Assembly (NCBI RefSeq): GCF_018604545.1
Contig: NZ_CP075896.1
Coordinates: 3,720,001-3,784,000, forward strand
DNA: 64,000 nucleotides
Source: Streptomyces koelreuteriae
Lineage (GTDB): Bacteria > Actinomycetota > Actinomycetes > Streptomycetales > Streptomycetaceae
Reading direction: 5' to 3'
Positions 31,236 to 40,136 of this stretch are shown here, piece after piece. Both the position numbers and the translations under genes were made by a program. Positions within the stretch are counted from its first letter, which is position 1. Each line of letters begins with the position of its first letter. The notes beneath the pieces were generated by a model. The model searched no databases. It saw only the letters and a list, made by a program, of their open reading frames with translations, and was not told the DNA's origin.

Positions 31236-33143
31236 ATGGTCGTATGCGGTGACGACGGGCTCGCCCATCGGCTGGCCGCCGAACTCCGGGGTGTCTACGG
31301 CGAACAGGTCACGCTCGTCGTGCCGCCGTCGGGGCGCCGGGTGCGGCAGCCGGTGGTCGGACGGGCCCGGGCCGCCTCGGCTGCGCTGTTCGACCGGGTC
31401 AGCGCGGCCGTCAACCGGGCGGGCACGGGCGGTGTCGCCGAACCGGCCGCGACCGAACAGGTCGTGGAGGCCGCCGAGCTCACCGAGGCCGTGCTCACCG
31501 AGGTGGGCGCTGACCGGGCGGCGGCTCTGGCGCTCGTGTACGACGACGACGAGACCAACATCCGCGCCGCGCTCACCGCCCGCCGGATCAACCCCCGCCT
31601 GAGACTCGTACTGCGTCTCTACAACCGGCGGTTGGGGCAGCACATCGAGGAACTGCTCGACCAGACGGCGGCGGTGGCCTCCGGGACGGGGCCGGACGGC
31701 GGCGGTTCGCGCCTCGACGCGTCGACGACCGTGCTGTCCGACGCCGACACGGCCGCGCCCGCGCTGGCCGCCACCGCCCTCGTCGGCACCAGCAAGGTCG
31801 TCCAGACGGAGGGACTCGTTCTGCGCGCCGTGGAGCGGCAGCCGCCGGGGCCGGGCGAGGTGGCCGACCCGGGGCTGTGCACCCTGGCGCTGCTCTCCGC
31901 GACGAGCAACGACCCGGCCGGCGCCGACGGTTCCGAGAGCAGCGGGGAGCACGGGCCTCAACTGCTGCCGGACGAGATGGCGGTGGCGTCGGCGACCGGG
32001 CGCGGGACCGTCGTCCTGGAGCAGGTGTCGTACTCCGGGCCGTCCCTGTCCTCCGGGCGGGGCGGTGGTGTGCCGCCGTTCGCCTCGCTGTTCTCGCGGC
32101 GGCTGCGGTGGTCGCTGGCGGGGCTGGTCGGGTGTGTGCTCGCGCTCGCCGTCGCGTTCATCTTCGTGACCGGGGAGCATCCGCTGTACGCCACCTACGT
32201 CACGCTCCTCGATCTCTTCGGCATCAACGATCCCGCGTACCACGCCTCGACCGGGCGGCAGGTCCTGCAACTGCTGTCCGGGCTGGTCGGGTTGCTGCTG
32301 CTGCCGGTGCTGCTGGCAGCGGTGCTGGAGGCCCTCGGTACGTTCCGCAGCGCGTCCACCCTGCGCAAGCCGCCGCGGGGGCTCGGCGGGCATGTGGTGC
32401 TGCTCGGGCTCGGCAAGATCGGGACGCGGGTGCTGACGCGGCTGCGGGAGCTGCACATTCCCGTGGTGTGCGTCGAGTCCGACCCGGAGGCCAGGGGGAT
32501 GGCCACGGCGCGACGGCTGCGGGTGCCGGTGGTGCTCGGGGATGTCACGCAGGAGGGGGTGCTGGAGGCCGCGAAGATCCATCGGGCGCACGCGCTGCTG
32601 GCGCTGACCAGTGCGGACACGACGAATCTGGAGGCCTCGCTGTACGCGCGGTCCGTGCGGCCCGATCTGCGGGTCGTACTGCGGCTGTACGACGACGACT
32701 TCGCGACCGCCGTGTACCGGACGATGCGGGCCGCGCATCCGTTCGCCCTGACCCGGAGCCGGAGTGTGTCGCATCTGGCCGCGCCCGCGTTCGCCGGGGC
32801 GATGATGGGGCGGCAGATCCTGGGGGCGATTCCGGTGGAGCGGCGGGTGCTGCTGTTCGCGGAGGTGGAGGTGGCCGGGCATCCGCAGTTGGAGGGGCGG
32901 ACGGTGGCGGAGGCGTTCCGGGCGGGGGCCTGGCGGGTGCTGGCGCTCAATACGGCACCTCCTGGGGGGCGGCGGGACGAGGGCGAGACGGTGGGTGAGG
33001 AGGGTGCGCCGGCCTCGGGGCTGGTGTGGGATCTGCCTCCTACGTATGTGCTGGGGGCCGGGGATCGGGTGGTGCTGGCGGCTACTCGGCGGGGGCTGGC
33101 GGAGTTGCTGGGGCGGAGGAGGCGGGAGCGGGCGGGGGCGTGA
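31236..33143 (+). CDS. membrane protein with two TrkA-N/RCK domains
   Basis: This 635-residue protein has an N-terminal RCK-like region (about 1-200, MVVCGDDGLAHRLAAEL). Two membrane helices follow (about 280-300, VGCVLALAVAFIFV, and 345-365, LSGLVGLLLLPVLLAAVL). A canonical TrkA-N domain starts VVLLGLGKIGTRVL (about 387), and a TrkA-C-like end contains PPTYVLGAGDRVVLAA. The layout resembles CASTOR/POLLUX-type or NAD-regulated potassium channels. However, no TxGYG selectivity filter lies between the helices, so transport selectivity is unclear. The start is uncertain; a GTG at 31188 is in frame. Confidence 0.72.
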   Translation: MVVCGDDGLAHRLAAELRGVYGEQVTLVVPPSGRRVRQPVVGRARAASAALFDRVSAAVNRAGTGGVAEPAATEQVVEAAELTEAVLTEVGADRAAALALVYDDDETNIRAALTARRINPRLRLVLRLYNRRLGQHIEELLDQTAAVASGTGPDGGGSRLDASTTVLSDADTAAPALAATALVGTSKVVQTEGLVLRAVERQPPGPGEVADPGLCTLALLSATSNDPAGADGSESSGEHGPQLLPDEMAVASATGRGTVVLEQVSYSGPSLSSGRGGGVPPFASLFSRRLRWSLAGLVGCVLALAVAFIFVTGEHPLYATYVTLLDLFGINDPAYHASTGRQVLQLLSGLVGLLLLPVLLAAVLEALGTFRSASTLRKPPRGLGGHVVLLGLGKIGTRVLTRLRELHIPVVCVESDPEARGMATARRLRVPVVLGDVTQEGVLEAAKIHRAHALLALTSADTTNLEASLYARSVRPDLRVVLRLYDDDFATAVYRTMRAAHPFALTRSRSVSHLAAPAFAGAMMGRQILGAIPVERRVLLFAEVEVAGHPQLEGRTVAEAFRAGAWRVLALNTAPPGGRRDEGETVGEEGAPASGLVWDLPPTYVLGAGDRVVLAATRRGLAELLGRRRRERAGA

Positions 33144-33179
33144 CGCCGAGCGGTGTCCCTGCACGGCTCGGCGCTACAA

Positions 33180-33280
33180 GGTGCCCGGCGTTGGCGCTGA
33201 GGCCGGGGCGTGGCGCAACCCGGCGCAGCGGGGTGCCGCCCGCGCCCACCCGTGCCGCCCTTAGCGGCACGCATGCCCGC
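33180..33280. repeat. dispersed intergenic repeat, copy 1
   Basis: It runs from GGTGCCCGGCGTTG to CACGCATGCCCGC and matches 47503-47638. The conserved end contains the hairpin GTGCCGC-CCTTA-GCGGCAC (33252-33270). It sits between convergent genes and may serve as terminator. Confidence 0.75.
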
Positions 33281-33290
33281 GGACTGCGGA

Positions 33291-35153
33291 CTAGGAGCGA
33301 ACGTCCCTCAGGTGCCTCTCCGCGAATTCCAGTTCCAGCCGCACCTGCTTGATCCGCTCGTCCACCACCAGTGACCCGTGCCCGGCGTCATAGCGGTACA
33401 CCTCGTGGATCGCGCTCCGCTTCTCCAGGCGTTTGACGTAGTTCTCGATCTGGCGGATCGGGCAGCGGGGGTCGTTGACGCCGGCCGAGATGTAGACCGG
33501 GGCCTTGACCTCGTCGACGTAGGTCAGAGGAGAGGACGCCTCGAAGCGGTCGGGGACCTCCTCGGGTGTGCCGCCGAGGAGGGTGCGGTCCATCGCCTTC
33601 AGCGCCTCCATCTCGTCGTGGTACGCCGTGACGTAGTCGGCGACGGGGACCGCCGCGATGCCCAGCGTCCACGCGTCGGGCTGGACGCCGAGGCCGAGGA
33701 GGGTGAGGTAGCCGCCCCAGGAGCCGCCGGTGAGGACGATGCGGTCGGGGTCGGCGAGGCCGGAGGTGACGGCCCATTCACGGACCGCGGCGATGTCCTC
33801 CAGCTCGATGAGGCCCACGCGGTGCTTCAGGGCGTCGGTCCAGGCACGGCCGTAGCCCGTCGAGCCGCGGTAGTTGACGCGGACCACCGCGTAGCCGTGG
33901 TCGACCCAGGCCGCCGGGCCCGCCGCGAAGGAGTCGTTGTCGTGCCAGGTCGGGCCGCCGTGGATGTCGAAGACCGTGGGGAGCGGGCCGGTGGTGCCCT
34001 GCGGCTTCTGGACCAGGGCGTGGATACGGCCGCCGGGGCCCTCCACCCACACGTCCTCCACGGGCACCGAGCCGGGGGACTTCATGCCGGGCGGGTCGAG
34101 CACGACACCGCCCGTCGTGGAGCGCAGCGCCGACGGTTCGGCGGCCGAGGACCACAGGTACTCCACGCTGCCGTCGGGCCGGGCCGTGGCGCCGGAGACC
34201 GTGCCGGGCGGGGTGGGGATCTCCGTCAGGGCGCGGCTCGCCAGGTCGTAGCGGAACAGCTCGCTGCGGGCCTCGAAGCCGTGCACGATGAGCAGGCCGG
34301 TGCCGTCCGGGTACCACTCGGCGCTGACGTCGCCGGGCAGCTCCAGCGCCAGGTCCGTCTCCTCGCCCGTGGCCACGTCCCACACCAGCGGCTCCCAGCG
34401 GCCTCGGCGCTGGTGGCCGATGAGGAGGCGGGTGTCGCCGTCGACGGGGGCGAAGCCGAGGACCTCCAGGCCCAGCTCGCGTGTGCCGCCCTCGGTGTCG
34501 TCGAGGTCGGCGACCGGGGTGCCGTCGGGGCGCAGGACGCGCAGGGCCGAGTGCATCGCGTCGCCGTGCTCGGTGTGCTCGACGGCGATGAGCGAACCGT
34601 CGTGGGCGAGGTCGCCGACGCCGGCGGACTCGCGGTGCCGGTAGATCTCCACCGGGTCCTCGCCGGTGCGGACGAGGTGGATCGTCGTACCGTCCTCGTC
34701 CGTCGAGCGGCCGACGACCGCCGTGCGCCCGTCGCGGCCGAGGGCGAGGCCCGCCGGGTAGGAGGCCTCCAGGCCCGCGGCGGCCGGTTCGTCCTCGCCG
34801 CCCGCGAAGGGCTGGCGGCGCCATACGCCGAACTCGTCGCCGTCCTTGTCGTCGAACCACCAGATCCACGCGCCGTCCGGGGACAGCACGCCGTCCGTCG
34901 TGCCGTTCGGCCGGTCCGTCACCTGGCGCTGGTCGCCCGTCGACCTGTCCCAGGCGTACAGCTCGTACGTCCCTGTCGCGTTCGACACGAACAGGGAGCG
35001 GTCCGGCGCGTCCTCCGCCCAGTCGGGCAGGGACACCCGGGGCGCCCGAAAGCGCTTCTCCCAGTCCGGCATCCGCTCCTGCTGTCCCGCCTGTCCCACT
35101 TGTTCGTGCTGATCCCGCTGGTCCCGCGCATCGGACGCGTTGCTCTCAGTCAT
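33291..35153 (-). CDS. S9-family prolyl oligopeptidase-type peptidase
   Basis: This 620-residue cytoplasmic serine peptidase has a beta-propeller of about 360 residues made of WD-like repeats. The hydrolase domain follows with Ser478 (GGSWGG), Asp561 (GVNDPRCP) and His592 (GHGS). The oxyanion-hole region is HGGPTWH. No signal peptide is present; the N-terminus is polar and Asp/Gln-rich. It probably trims short peptides, acylaminoacyl- or dipeptidyl-type. It converges with the two-RCK protein across a dispersed repeat. Confidence 0.92.
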   Translation of the reverse strand: MTESNASDARDQRDQHEQVGQAGQQERMPDWEKRFRAPRVSLPDWAEDAPDRSLFVSNATGTYELYAWDRSTGDQRQVTDRPNGTTDGVLSPDGAWIWWFDDKDGDEFGVWRRQPFAGGEDEPAAAGLEASYPAGLALGRDGRTAVVGRSTDEDGTTIHLVRTGEDPVEIYRHRESAGVGDLAHDGSLIAVEHTEHGDAMHSALRVLRPDGTPVADLDDTEGGTRELGLEVLGFAPVDGDTRLLIGHQRRGRWEPLVWDVATGEETDLALELPGDVSAEWYPDGTGLLIVHGFEARSELFRYDLASRALTEIPTPPGTVSGATARPDGSVEYLWSSAAEPSALRSTTGGVVLDPPGMKSPGSVPVEDVWVEGPGGRIHALVQKPQGTTGPLPTVFDIHGGPTWHDNDSFAAGPAAWVDHGYAVVRVNYRGSTGYGRAWTDALKHRVGLIELEDIAAVREWAVTSGLADPDRIVLTGGSWGGYLTLLGLGVQPDAWTLGIAAVPVADYVTAYHDEMEALKAMDRTLLGGTPEEVPDRFEASSPLTYVDEVKAPVYISAGVNDPRCPIRQIENYVKRLEKRSAIHEVYRYDAGHGSLVVDERIKQVRLELEFAERHLRDVRS

Positions 35154-35496
35154 GGCCCCATACTGCCCGCCCGAACCGACATCGCGCTGCCGAGGCCCCC
35201 AGCCTGTGGATAACCTCCACCGATCCCCCTTCCCGGCAGGTCAGGGCGGATTGTCAGTGGCTGCGTGCACACTGCTCGACATGACCGATCTACGCAGGAC
35301 CGTCGGAAGGTTCCGGTCCGCGGCCGACGTCCGGGACTCCGTGAGGTACGAGAGGCCCGGGGATTCGCCGTGGAAGGCCGACGGCCGAATATCCACAGTC
35401 ACCGCTTTCTGACCCGGGCCCCACGAGCGCCGAGCGCCGCCGACCGGCGCCCACCCCGCAGTCCGGACCCTTCGGGCAGCCCCGTACCTTTGGGGT
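35154..35496. other. gap between S9 peptidase and SURF1 genes
   Basis: This is a 343-bp divergent control region. It holds the SURF1 leaderless-type promoter (TACCTT at 35485-35490). A 43-codon frame at 35281-35412 was seen but lacks a ribosome site and a recognisable product. Confidence 0.4.
35485..35490 (+). promoter_or_regulatory. -10 box (TACCTT), leaderless SURF1 gene
   Basis: Six bases separate the hexamer from GTG 35497. Confidence 0.45.
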
Positions 35497-36279
35497 GTGT
35501 ACCGGTTTCTGCTGACGCCCCGATGGTGGGGGATCAACGTCTTCGTGCTGTTGTCCATCCCCTTCTGCATCTTCATGGGGTCCTGGCAGCTGGGCCGGTT
35601 CGAGGACCGTGTGCAGGACCATCGCACCGCGACCGAGCAGGTCGCCGAGGCTCGGCACGAGGCGCCCCGGCCGCTGGCGAAGATGCTGCCGGTGACCAAG
35701 GCGACGTCCGGCAAGCAGGTCACCGCGACCGGCCGCTACGGCAAGCAGCTGCTGGTGCCGGGCCGGGAGCTCGACGACAAGCAGGGCTACTACGTCCTGA
35801 CACTGCTGCGCACCGACTCGGGCGAGGCGCTGCCGGTCGTGCGCGGCTGGCTGCCCGGCTCCCCGGACGCGGCCGAGGCCCCCGCCCCGCCCACCGGTGA
35901 GGTCACGGTCACGGGGGCGCTCCAGGCGTCCGAGACCCCGGGCGACAACGGCGTCAGCGCGCAGGGCGGGCTGCCGTCCGGGCAGACCGGGGCGATCAGC
36001 GCGGCGTCCCTGGTGAACCTGGTGCCGTACGACGTGTACGACGCGTGGGTCACGCTCGCCAAGGGCGACTCGGGTATGAAGGCGGTGCCCGCGAGCGCCC
36101 CGCCGGACTCGGGGCTGGACCTGAAGGCGTTCCAGAACCTCGGCTACACCGCCGAGTGGTTCGCCTTCGTCGGGTTCGTGATCTTCATGTGGTTCCGGTT
36201 GCTGCGGCGCGAGGTGGAGTTCGCCCGGGACGCGGAGCTGGGCCTGGTCCAGGAGGAAGAGGAGCGCGTGGTCGCCTGA
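35497..36279 (+). CDS. SURF1-family cytochrome oxidase assembly protein
   Basis: This 260-residue protein has the SURF1 plan. There is a membrane helix at each end (about 12-30, INVFVLLSIPFCIFMGSWQLGRF, and 218-235, WFAFVGFVIFMWF). An extracytoplasmic domain between them carries the family ATGRY and GYYVLTLLRT-VVRGWLPG motifs. It assists cytochrome c oxidase biogenesis (haem a3/CuB insertion in studied systems). The GTG start has a TANNNT box six bases upstream and no Shine-Dalgarno. Confidence 0.92.
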   Translation: MYRFLLTPRWWGINVFVLLSIPFCIFMGSWQLGRFEDRVQDHRTATEQVAEARHEAPRPLAKMLPVTKATSGKQVTATGRYGKQLLVPGRELDDKQGYYVLTLLRTDSGEALPVVRGWLPGSPDAAEAPAPPTGEVTVTGALQASETPGDNGVSAQGGLPSGQTGAISAASLVNLVPYDVYDAWVTLAKGDSGMKAVPASAPPDSGLDLKAFQNLGYTAEWFAFVGFVIFMWFRLLRREVEFARDAELGLVQEEEERVVA

Positions 36280-36322
36280 CGGCGACCACCCGACCACTCG
36301 ACCACCGGGCCGGTCCGCGGCC

Positions 36323-37462
36323 CTACGCTCCCGGCAGCACGCCCGTCCAGTACACGGTCCCCGCGCACGCGTTGGACACCGTGACCGAGCTCGCGCCCGA
36401 GCCCGTACCCGGCGTGTAGGTCACCGCCACGCTGCCGTCGGTCGTGCCCTCCTCCGTGGCCAGCTGCGGGGCGGTGCCCGTGTCGCCGCCGGTGGAGGTG
36501 CCGCCCGTCTCCGTCGTGTCGCCCGACGGGGTGGGTTCGGGGCTGGGGTCGCCGGGGCCGCCGACGCTGCCGCCGGGGGTGGGGCAGGTCTCCGTGGGGA
36601 CCCAGGCGAACTTCACGTCGTAGGCGGCTCCGGGCGCCAGCACGAGCTGGGCGGACTCCAGGGACGGGTCGGGCAGGCCCGCCGCCGCGTCCCCGGCCGC
36701 GTGCCGGGCGGTGCTGACCTTGCTGATGTCGGCCGTGCCCTGCGGCAGCGCGCTCACCGAGCCGGGGCCGGTGACCGTACAGCTCGCCGCGGAGACGTTG
36801 GTGACGCGGAAGGAGCCGTAGACCGCGCCCGTGGAGTCGGGGGCGGCGCTGCTTCCGGCGGCGGGGCCGAGCTGGGCCGCGGTGCACGCCGCGATGCCGG
36901 CGGCGGTGGTGGAGGAGGGGTCGGCGCCCTGGGTCGCGCCGGTGGCGGCGCCGGTGCCCTTGCCCTTGTCCTCCTTCTTCTTCTCGTCCTTGTCCTTGCC
37001 CTCGGGCTTGCCGGAGGTCCCGCCCGAGGTGCTCTCCCCGCCGTCCGGTCCCTTGCCCTGGCTCGCGCCGCCCTGGGTCTCGGAGGCGTGGCCGATGGCG
37101 GACGGGTTGGCTTCGGAGCCGGTGGAGTTGGAGACGTGCACGAGCGCGGGGATGGCCGTGCCGATGAAGAGGCAGGCGGCGGCCATGCCGACGACGGCCT
37201 GCCGCTTGCGGGTCCGCCGCTGGGGCACCGCCTTGCGGAGGTACTCCAGCGTGCCGTCGCGCGGTTCCACCTCCTGCACCACCTGGTGCAGCATCGAGCG
37301 CAGGTCCAGCTCGTCCGAGTCGAACCCCTCGGGGCTCTGGTCGTCGGGGCCGTGGTTCACAGTTGCGTTCCCAGCGTGCGATTGCTTCGGATCTTGCCTG
37401 TGCGGCCTGGCCGGTTCGTGCCGGTCGGGCCCGTCACGTCCCGCGCTGTCCGGGGCGCTCAT
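36323..37462 (-). CDS. membrane protein coupled to the ECF sigma gene (putative anti-sigma)
   Basis: This 379-residue protein has a polar cytoplasmic part of about 105 residues, with the acidic segment FDSDELDLRSMLHQVVQEVEPRDGTLEYL before a basic stop (RRTRKRQ). One membrane helix follows (about 107-128), then a long Gly/Ser/Lys/Glu-rich extracellular linker and a domain with paired Cys (IAACTAAQLG and SAASCTVTG). It has no classical zinc anti-sigma motif. Overlap of its ATG with the sigma stop (ATGA, 37459-37462) and the single-pass layout suggest it regulates that sigma factor (inference). Confidence 0.75.
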   Translation of the reverse strand: MSAPDSAGRDGPDRHEPARPHRQDPKQSHAGNATVNHGPDDQSPEGFDSDELDLRSMLHQVVQEVEPRDGTLEYLRKAVPQRRTRKRQAVVGMAAACLFIGTAIPALVHVSNSTGSEANPSAIGHASETQGGASQGKGPDGGESTSGGTSGKPEGKDKDEKKKEDKGKGTGAATGATQGADPSSTTAAGIAACTAAQLGPAAGSSAAPDSTGAVYGSFRVTNVSAASCTVTGPGSVSALPQGTADISKVSTARHAAGDAAAGLPDPSLESAQLVLAPGAAYDVKFAWVPTETCPTPGGSVGGPGDPSPEPTPSGDTTETGGTSTGGDTGTAPQLATEEGTTDGSVAVTYTPGTGSGASSVTVSNACAGTVYWTGVLPGA

Positions 37463-38133
37463 GCCGACGCCTCCATGGCCAGCCGGAGCGCCGCGATGCC
37501 GCGCGAGCCGTACGCCTTGACCGAGCCCAGCGATATCCCGAGGGTCTCGGCGACCTGCGCCTCGGTCATGTCCGCGAAGTAGCGCAGCACCAGCACCTCG
37601 CGCTGGCGGCGCTGCAGCCCCTTCATCGCCTTGATGAGGGAGTCGCGCTCCAGCTGGTCGTAGGCGCCTTCCTCGGCACTGGCCATGTCGGGCATGGGCT
37701 TCGACAGCAGCTTCAGGCCGAGTATGCGGCGGCGCAGCGCGGAACGCGAGAGGTTGACGACCGTCTGCCGCAGGTACGCCAGGGTCTTCTCGGGGTCGCG
37801 GACCCGCTTGCGGGCCGAGTGGACCCGGATGAAGGCCTCCTGGACGACGTCCTCGCAGGAGGCGGTGTCGTCGAGGAGGAGGGCGGCGAGACCCAGCAGC
37901 GAGCGGTAGTGCGCCCGGTAGGTCTCGGTGAGGTGGTCGACGGTGGTGCCGGCCGCCGCCTCGTCCTCGGCACCGTCGCGCTGGTTCGGTATGCGGGCCG
38001 GCCGCGCCGCGGGCACGGGCGCGATCACCGGCATGCCACCGGGCGTACCGGCCATGCGGGGTCGTAGAGCCGCCGGACGGGGCGGTCGCAGGACCGTGCC
38101 GCGTGCCGTGCTGAAGTCGAGTACCTCTGCCAC
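37459..38133 (-). CDS. SigE-family ECF RNA polymerase sigma factor
   Basis: This 224-residue sigma factor has a Pro/Arg-rich N-terminal extension of about 60 residues. Region 2 (YRAHYRSLLGLAALLLDDTASCEDVVQEAFIRV) and region 4 (QRRQREVLVLRYFADMTEAQVAETLGISLGSVKAYGSRGIAAL) follow. There is no long C-terminal domain. It recognises -10/-35 promoters for a specific stress or development regulon, not inferable here. The GTG at 38133 is used. It lies upstream of, and is translationally coupled to, the membrane protein. Confidence 0.92.
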   Translation of the reverse strand: MAEVLDFSTARGTVLRPPRPAALRPRMAGTPGGMPVIAPVPAARPARIPNQRDGAEDEAAAGTTVDHLTETYRAHYRSLLGLAALLLDDTASCEDVVQEAFIRVHSARKRVRDPEKTLAYLRQTVVNLSRSALRRRILGLKLLSKPMPDMASAEEGAYDQLERDSLIKAMKGLQRRQREVLVLRYFADMTEAQVAETLGISLGSVKAYGSRGIAALRLAMEASA

Positions 38134-38529
38134 GCCTGTTGGACACGCTCACCCCGGTGAGGGTTGTACGTGCCGGGCGTCACTTTCACGCCGACCGTCG
38201 CCGTCGACGGTCTACCCGCGTCAGGCTGCACAACAGATGGTGCGTCAAATGCCCTCATGCGTCCCGCTCTTCCCCTATGTCCAATTGTGAACGGACGTCC
38301 CCACGCCCGGTTCCAGGCGTCCCCACGCCTGATGAAGCGCTTGCACGGCCTAAGTGCGACCGCAAAGACGCTCCCCGCCCTCCGCACGGTTGCGGAGGAC
38401 GGGGAGATAAATCCTCTGATGCCGAAGCGCCCCGGACAAGTGGTCCGGACCATCGATCAGCTCACATGTCGCACACAGATCCTACAAACCGCCCACCCGG
38501 CGGCCGGAGGATTTTTCGCTGCGCGGCGG
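38134..38529. other. gap between asd and the sigma gene
   Basis: This 396-bp region contains the asd terminator hairpin (38371-38406), two CGTCCCCACGCC repeats (about 38296 and 38318) and the sigma promoter. It is A+T-richer near 38200-38290 and holds no gene that could be supported. Confidence 0.45.
38371..38406 (-). terminator. hairpin after lysC-asd operon
   Basis: A 16-bp stem with one C-A mismatch (CTCCCCG.CCTCCGCA/TGCGGAGG.CGGGGAG) and CGGT loop lies about 125 bases after the asd stop. Confidence 0.7.
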
Positions 38530-39615
38530 TCAGGCCAGCTCGGCGGCCACCACCTCGGCGATCTGCGCGGTGTTGAGCGCGGAGCCCTTGCGCAGGTTGT
38601 CCCCGCACACGAAGAGTTCGAGCGCCGTGGGGTCGTCCAGCGCCCGCCGCACCCGCCCGACCCAGGTGGGGTCGGTGCCCACGACATCGGCGGGGGTCGG
38701 GAACTCCCCGGCGGCCGGGTTGTCGAACAGCACGACACCGGGCGCCGTCGCGAGGATCTCGCGGGCCCCCTCGACGGTGACCTCGCCCTCGAAGCGGGCG
38801 TGCACGGTCAGCGAGTGGGTGGTGATCACCGGCACCCGGACACAGGTGATGGCCACCGGCAGATCGGGCAGGCCGAGGATCTTGCGGGACTCGTCCCGCA
38901 CCTTCAGCTCCTCGGAGGACCAGCCGTCCTCGCGCGCCGAACCGGCCCAGGGCACGACGTTCAGCGCGACCGGCTCCGGGAACGGCCCGGTGTTGTCCCC
39001 CACGGCCCGCCGTACGTCACCGGGGCCGGTGCCCAGTTCCGTGCCGGCGACCAGGGAGAGCTGCTGGCGCAGGGTGGCCACGCCGGCCCGCCCGGCGCCG
39101 CTGACCGCCTGGTACGAGGAGGCGACGAGCTCGCGCAGCCCGAACTCGGCGTGCAGCGCGCCCAGGGCCACGATCATGGAGAGCGTCGTACAGCTGGGGT
39201 TGGCGATGATCCCGCGCGGCCGCATCCGCACGGCGTGCGGATTGACCTCGGGCACGACGAGCGGCACGTCCGGGTCCATCCGGAACGTGCCGGAGTTGTC
39301 GACGACCACCGCGCCCTTGGCGACCGCGAGCGGCGCCCACCGCTCGGCGACCTCGTCGGGGACGTCGAACATGGCGACGTCGACCCCGTCGAAGGCCTCC
39401 TCGGTGAGCGCGATGACCTCGGTCTCCTCGCCGCGCACGGCCAGCTTGCGGCCGGCCGAGCGGGGGGAGGCGATCAGCCGGATCTCGCCCCAGACGTCGG
39501 CCCGCTGGGACAGGATCTGGCGCATGACCGTGCCGACGGCTCCGGTCGCGCCCACCACGGCAAGCGTCGGACGCCCGGACCTGCCGGTCCGGGCGTCCTG
39601 TCGGAGGTGGGCCAT
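38530..39615 (-). CDS. asd: aspartate-semialdehyde dehydrogenase
   Basis: This 361-residue enzyme catalyses NADPH-dependent reduction of aspartyl phosphate to aspartate semialdehyde, the branch point to lysine/DAP, threonine and methionine. The NADP-binding GATGAVG lies near residue 23, the catalytic Cys is in NPSCTT, and the active-site His is in the ITTHSLTVHARFEG region. The ATG overlaps the lysC stop by one base (TGATG), so the pair is translated together. A hairpin terminator follows. Confidence 0.95.
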   Translation of the reverse strand: MAHLRQDARTGRSGRPTLAVVGATGAVGTVMRQILSQRADVWGEIRLIASPRSAGRKLAVRGEETEVIALTEEAFDGVDVAMFDVPDEVAERWAPLAVAKGAVVVDNSGTFRMDPDVPLVVPEVNPHAVRMRPRGIIANPSCTTLSMIVALGALHAEFGLRELVASSYQAVSGAGRAGVATLRQQLSLVAGTELGTGPGDVRRAVGDNTGPFPEPVALNVVPWAGSAREDGWSSEELKVRDESRKILGLPDLPVAITCVRVPVITTHSLTVHARFEGEVTVEGAREILATAPGVVLFDNPAAGEFPTPADVVGTDPTWVGRVRRALDDPTALELFVCGDNLRKGSALNTAQIAEVVAAELA

Positions 39616-40136
39616 CAGCGGCCGGTGCCTCCGTAGACGACAGCCTCGTCGCTGTCGGAGTCGAGCCCGAAGGCGGAGTGCACGGCACGGACGGCCTCGG
39701 GCACGTCGTCGGCGCGCGTGACGACCGAGATGCGGATCTCGGAGGTCGAGATCAGCTCGATGTTCACACCGGCGTCGGACAGCGCGCCGAAGAAGTCGGC
39801 CGTGACACCCGGGTTCGTCTTCATGCCGGCGCCGACGAGGGAGATCTTGCCGATCTGGTCGTCGTAGCGCAGCGAGTCGAAGCCGATGCCGGACTTGTTC
39901 TTCTCCAGCGCGCCGATGGCCTTGCGGCCCTCGGTCTTCGGGAGCGTGAAGGAGATGTCCGTCAGGCCCGTGGAGGCCGCGGACACGTTCTGCACGACCA
40001 TGTCGATGTTGATCTCGGCGTCGGCGATCGCGCGGAAGATCGCAGCCGCCTCGCCCGGCTTGTCGGGCACACCGACGACCGTGACCTTGGCCTCGGAGGT
40101 GTCGTGCGCGACACCGGAGATGAGAGCCTGCTCCAC
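39615..40136 (-). CDS. lysC: internal start: aspartokinase beta subunit, 173 aa
   Basis: An in-frame GTG (VEQALISGVAHD...) lies eight bases after AAGGGG and in the position of the beta-subunit start in Corynebacterium and Bacillus. It would give the isolated ACT-domain subunit of an alpha2beta2 enzyme. The presence of the site is seen; its use is inferred. Confidence 0.5.
   Translation of the reverse strand: MEQALISGVAHDTSEAKVTVVGVPDKPGEAAAIFRAIADAEINIDMVVQNVSAASTGLTDISFTLPKTEGRKAIGALEKNKSGIGFDSLRYDDQIGKISLVGAGMKTNPGVTADFFGALSDAGVNIELISTSEIRISVVTRADDVPEAVRAVHSAFGLDSDSDEAVVYGGTGR

Noticed and set aside
29976..33164. A 1062-codon minus-strand frame through the permease and beyond
   Set aside because: Only the permease part (to 31088) is real; the rest is antisense to the two-RCK gene and has low-complexity content.
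35281..35412. 43-codon plus-strand frame before SURF1
   Set aside because: No ribosome site or leaderless-type promoter and no recognisable product.
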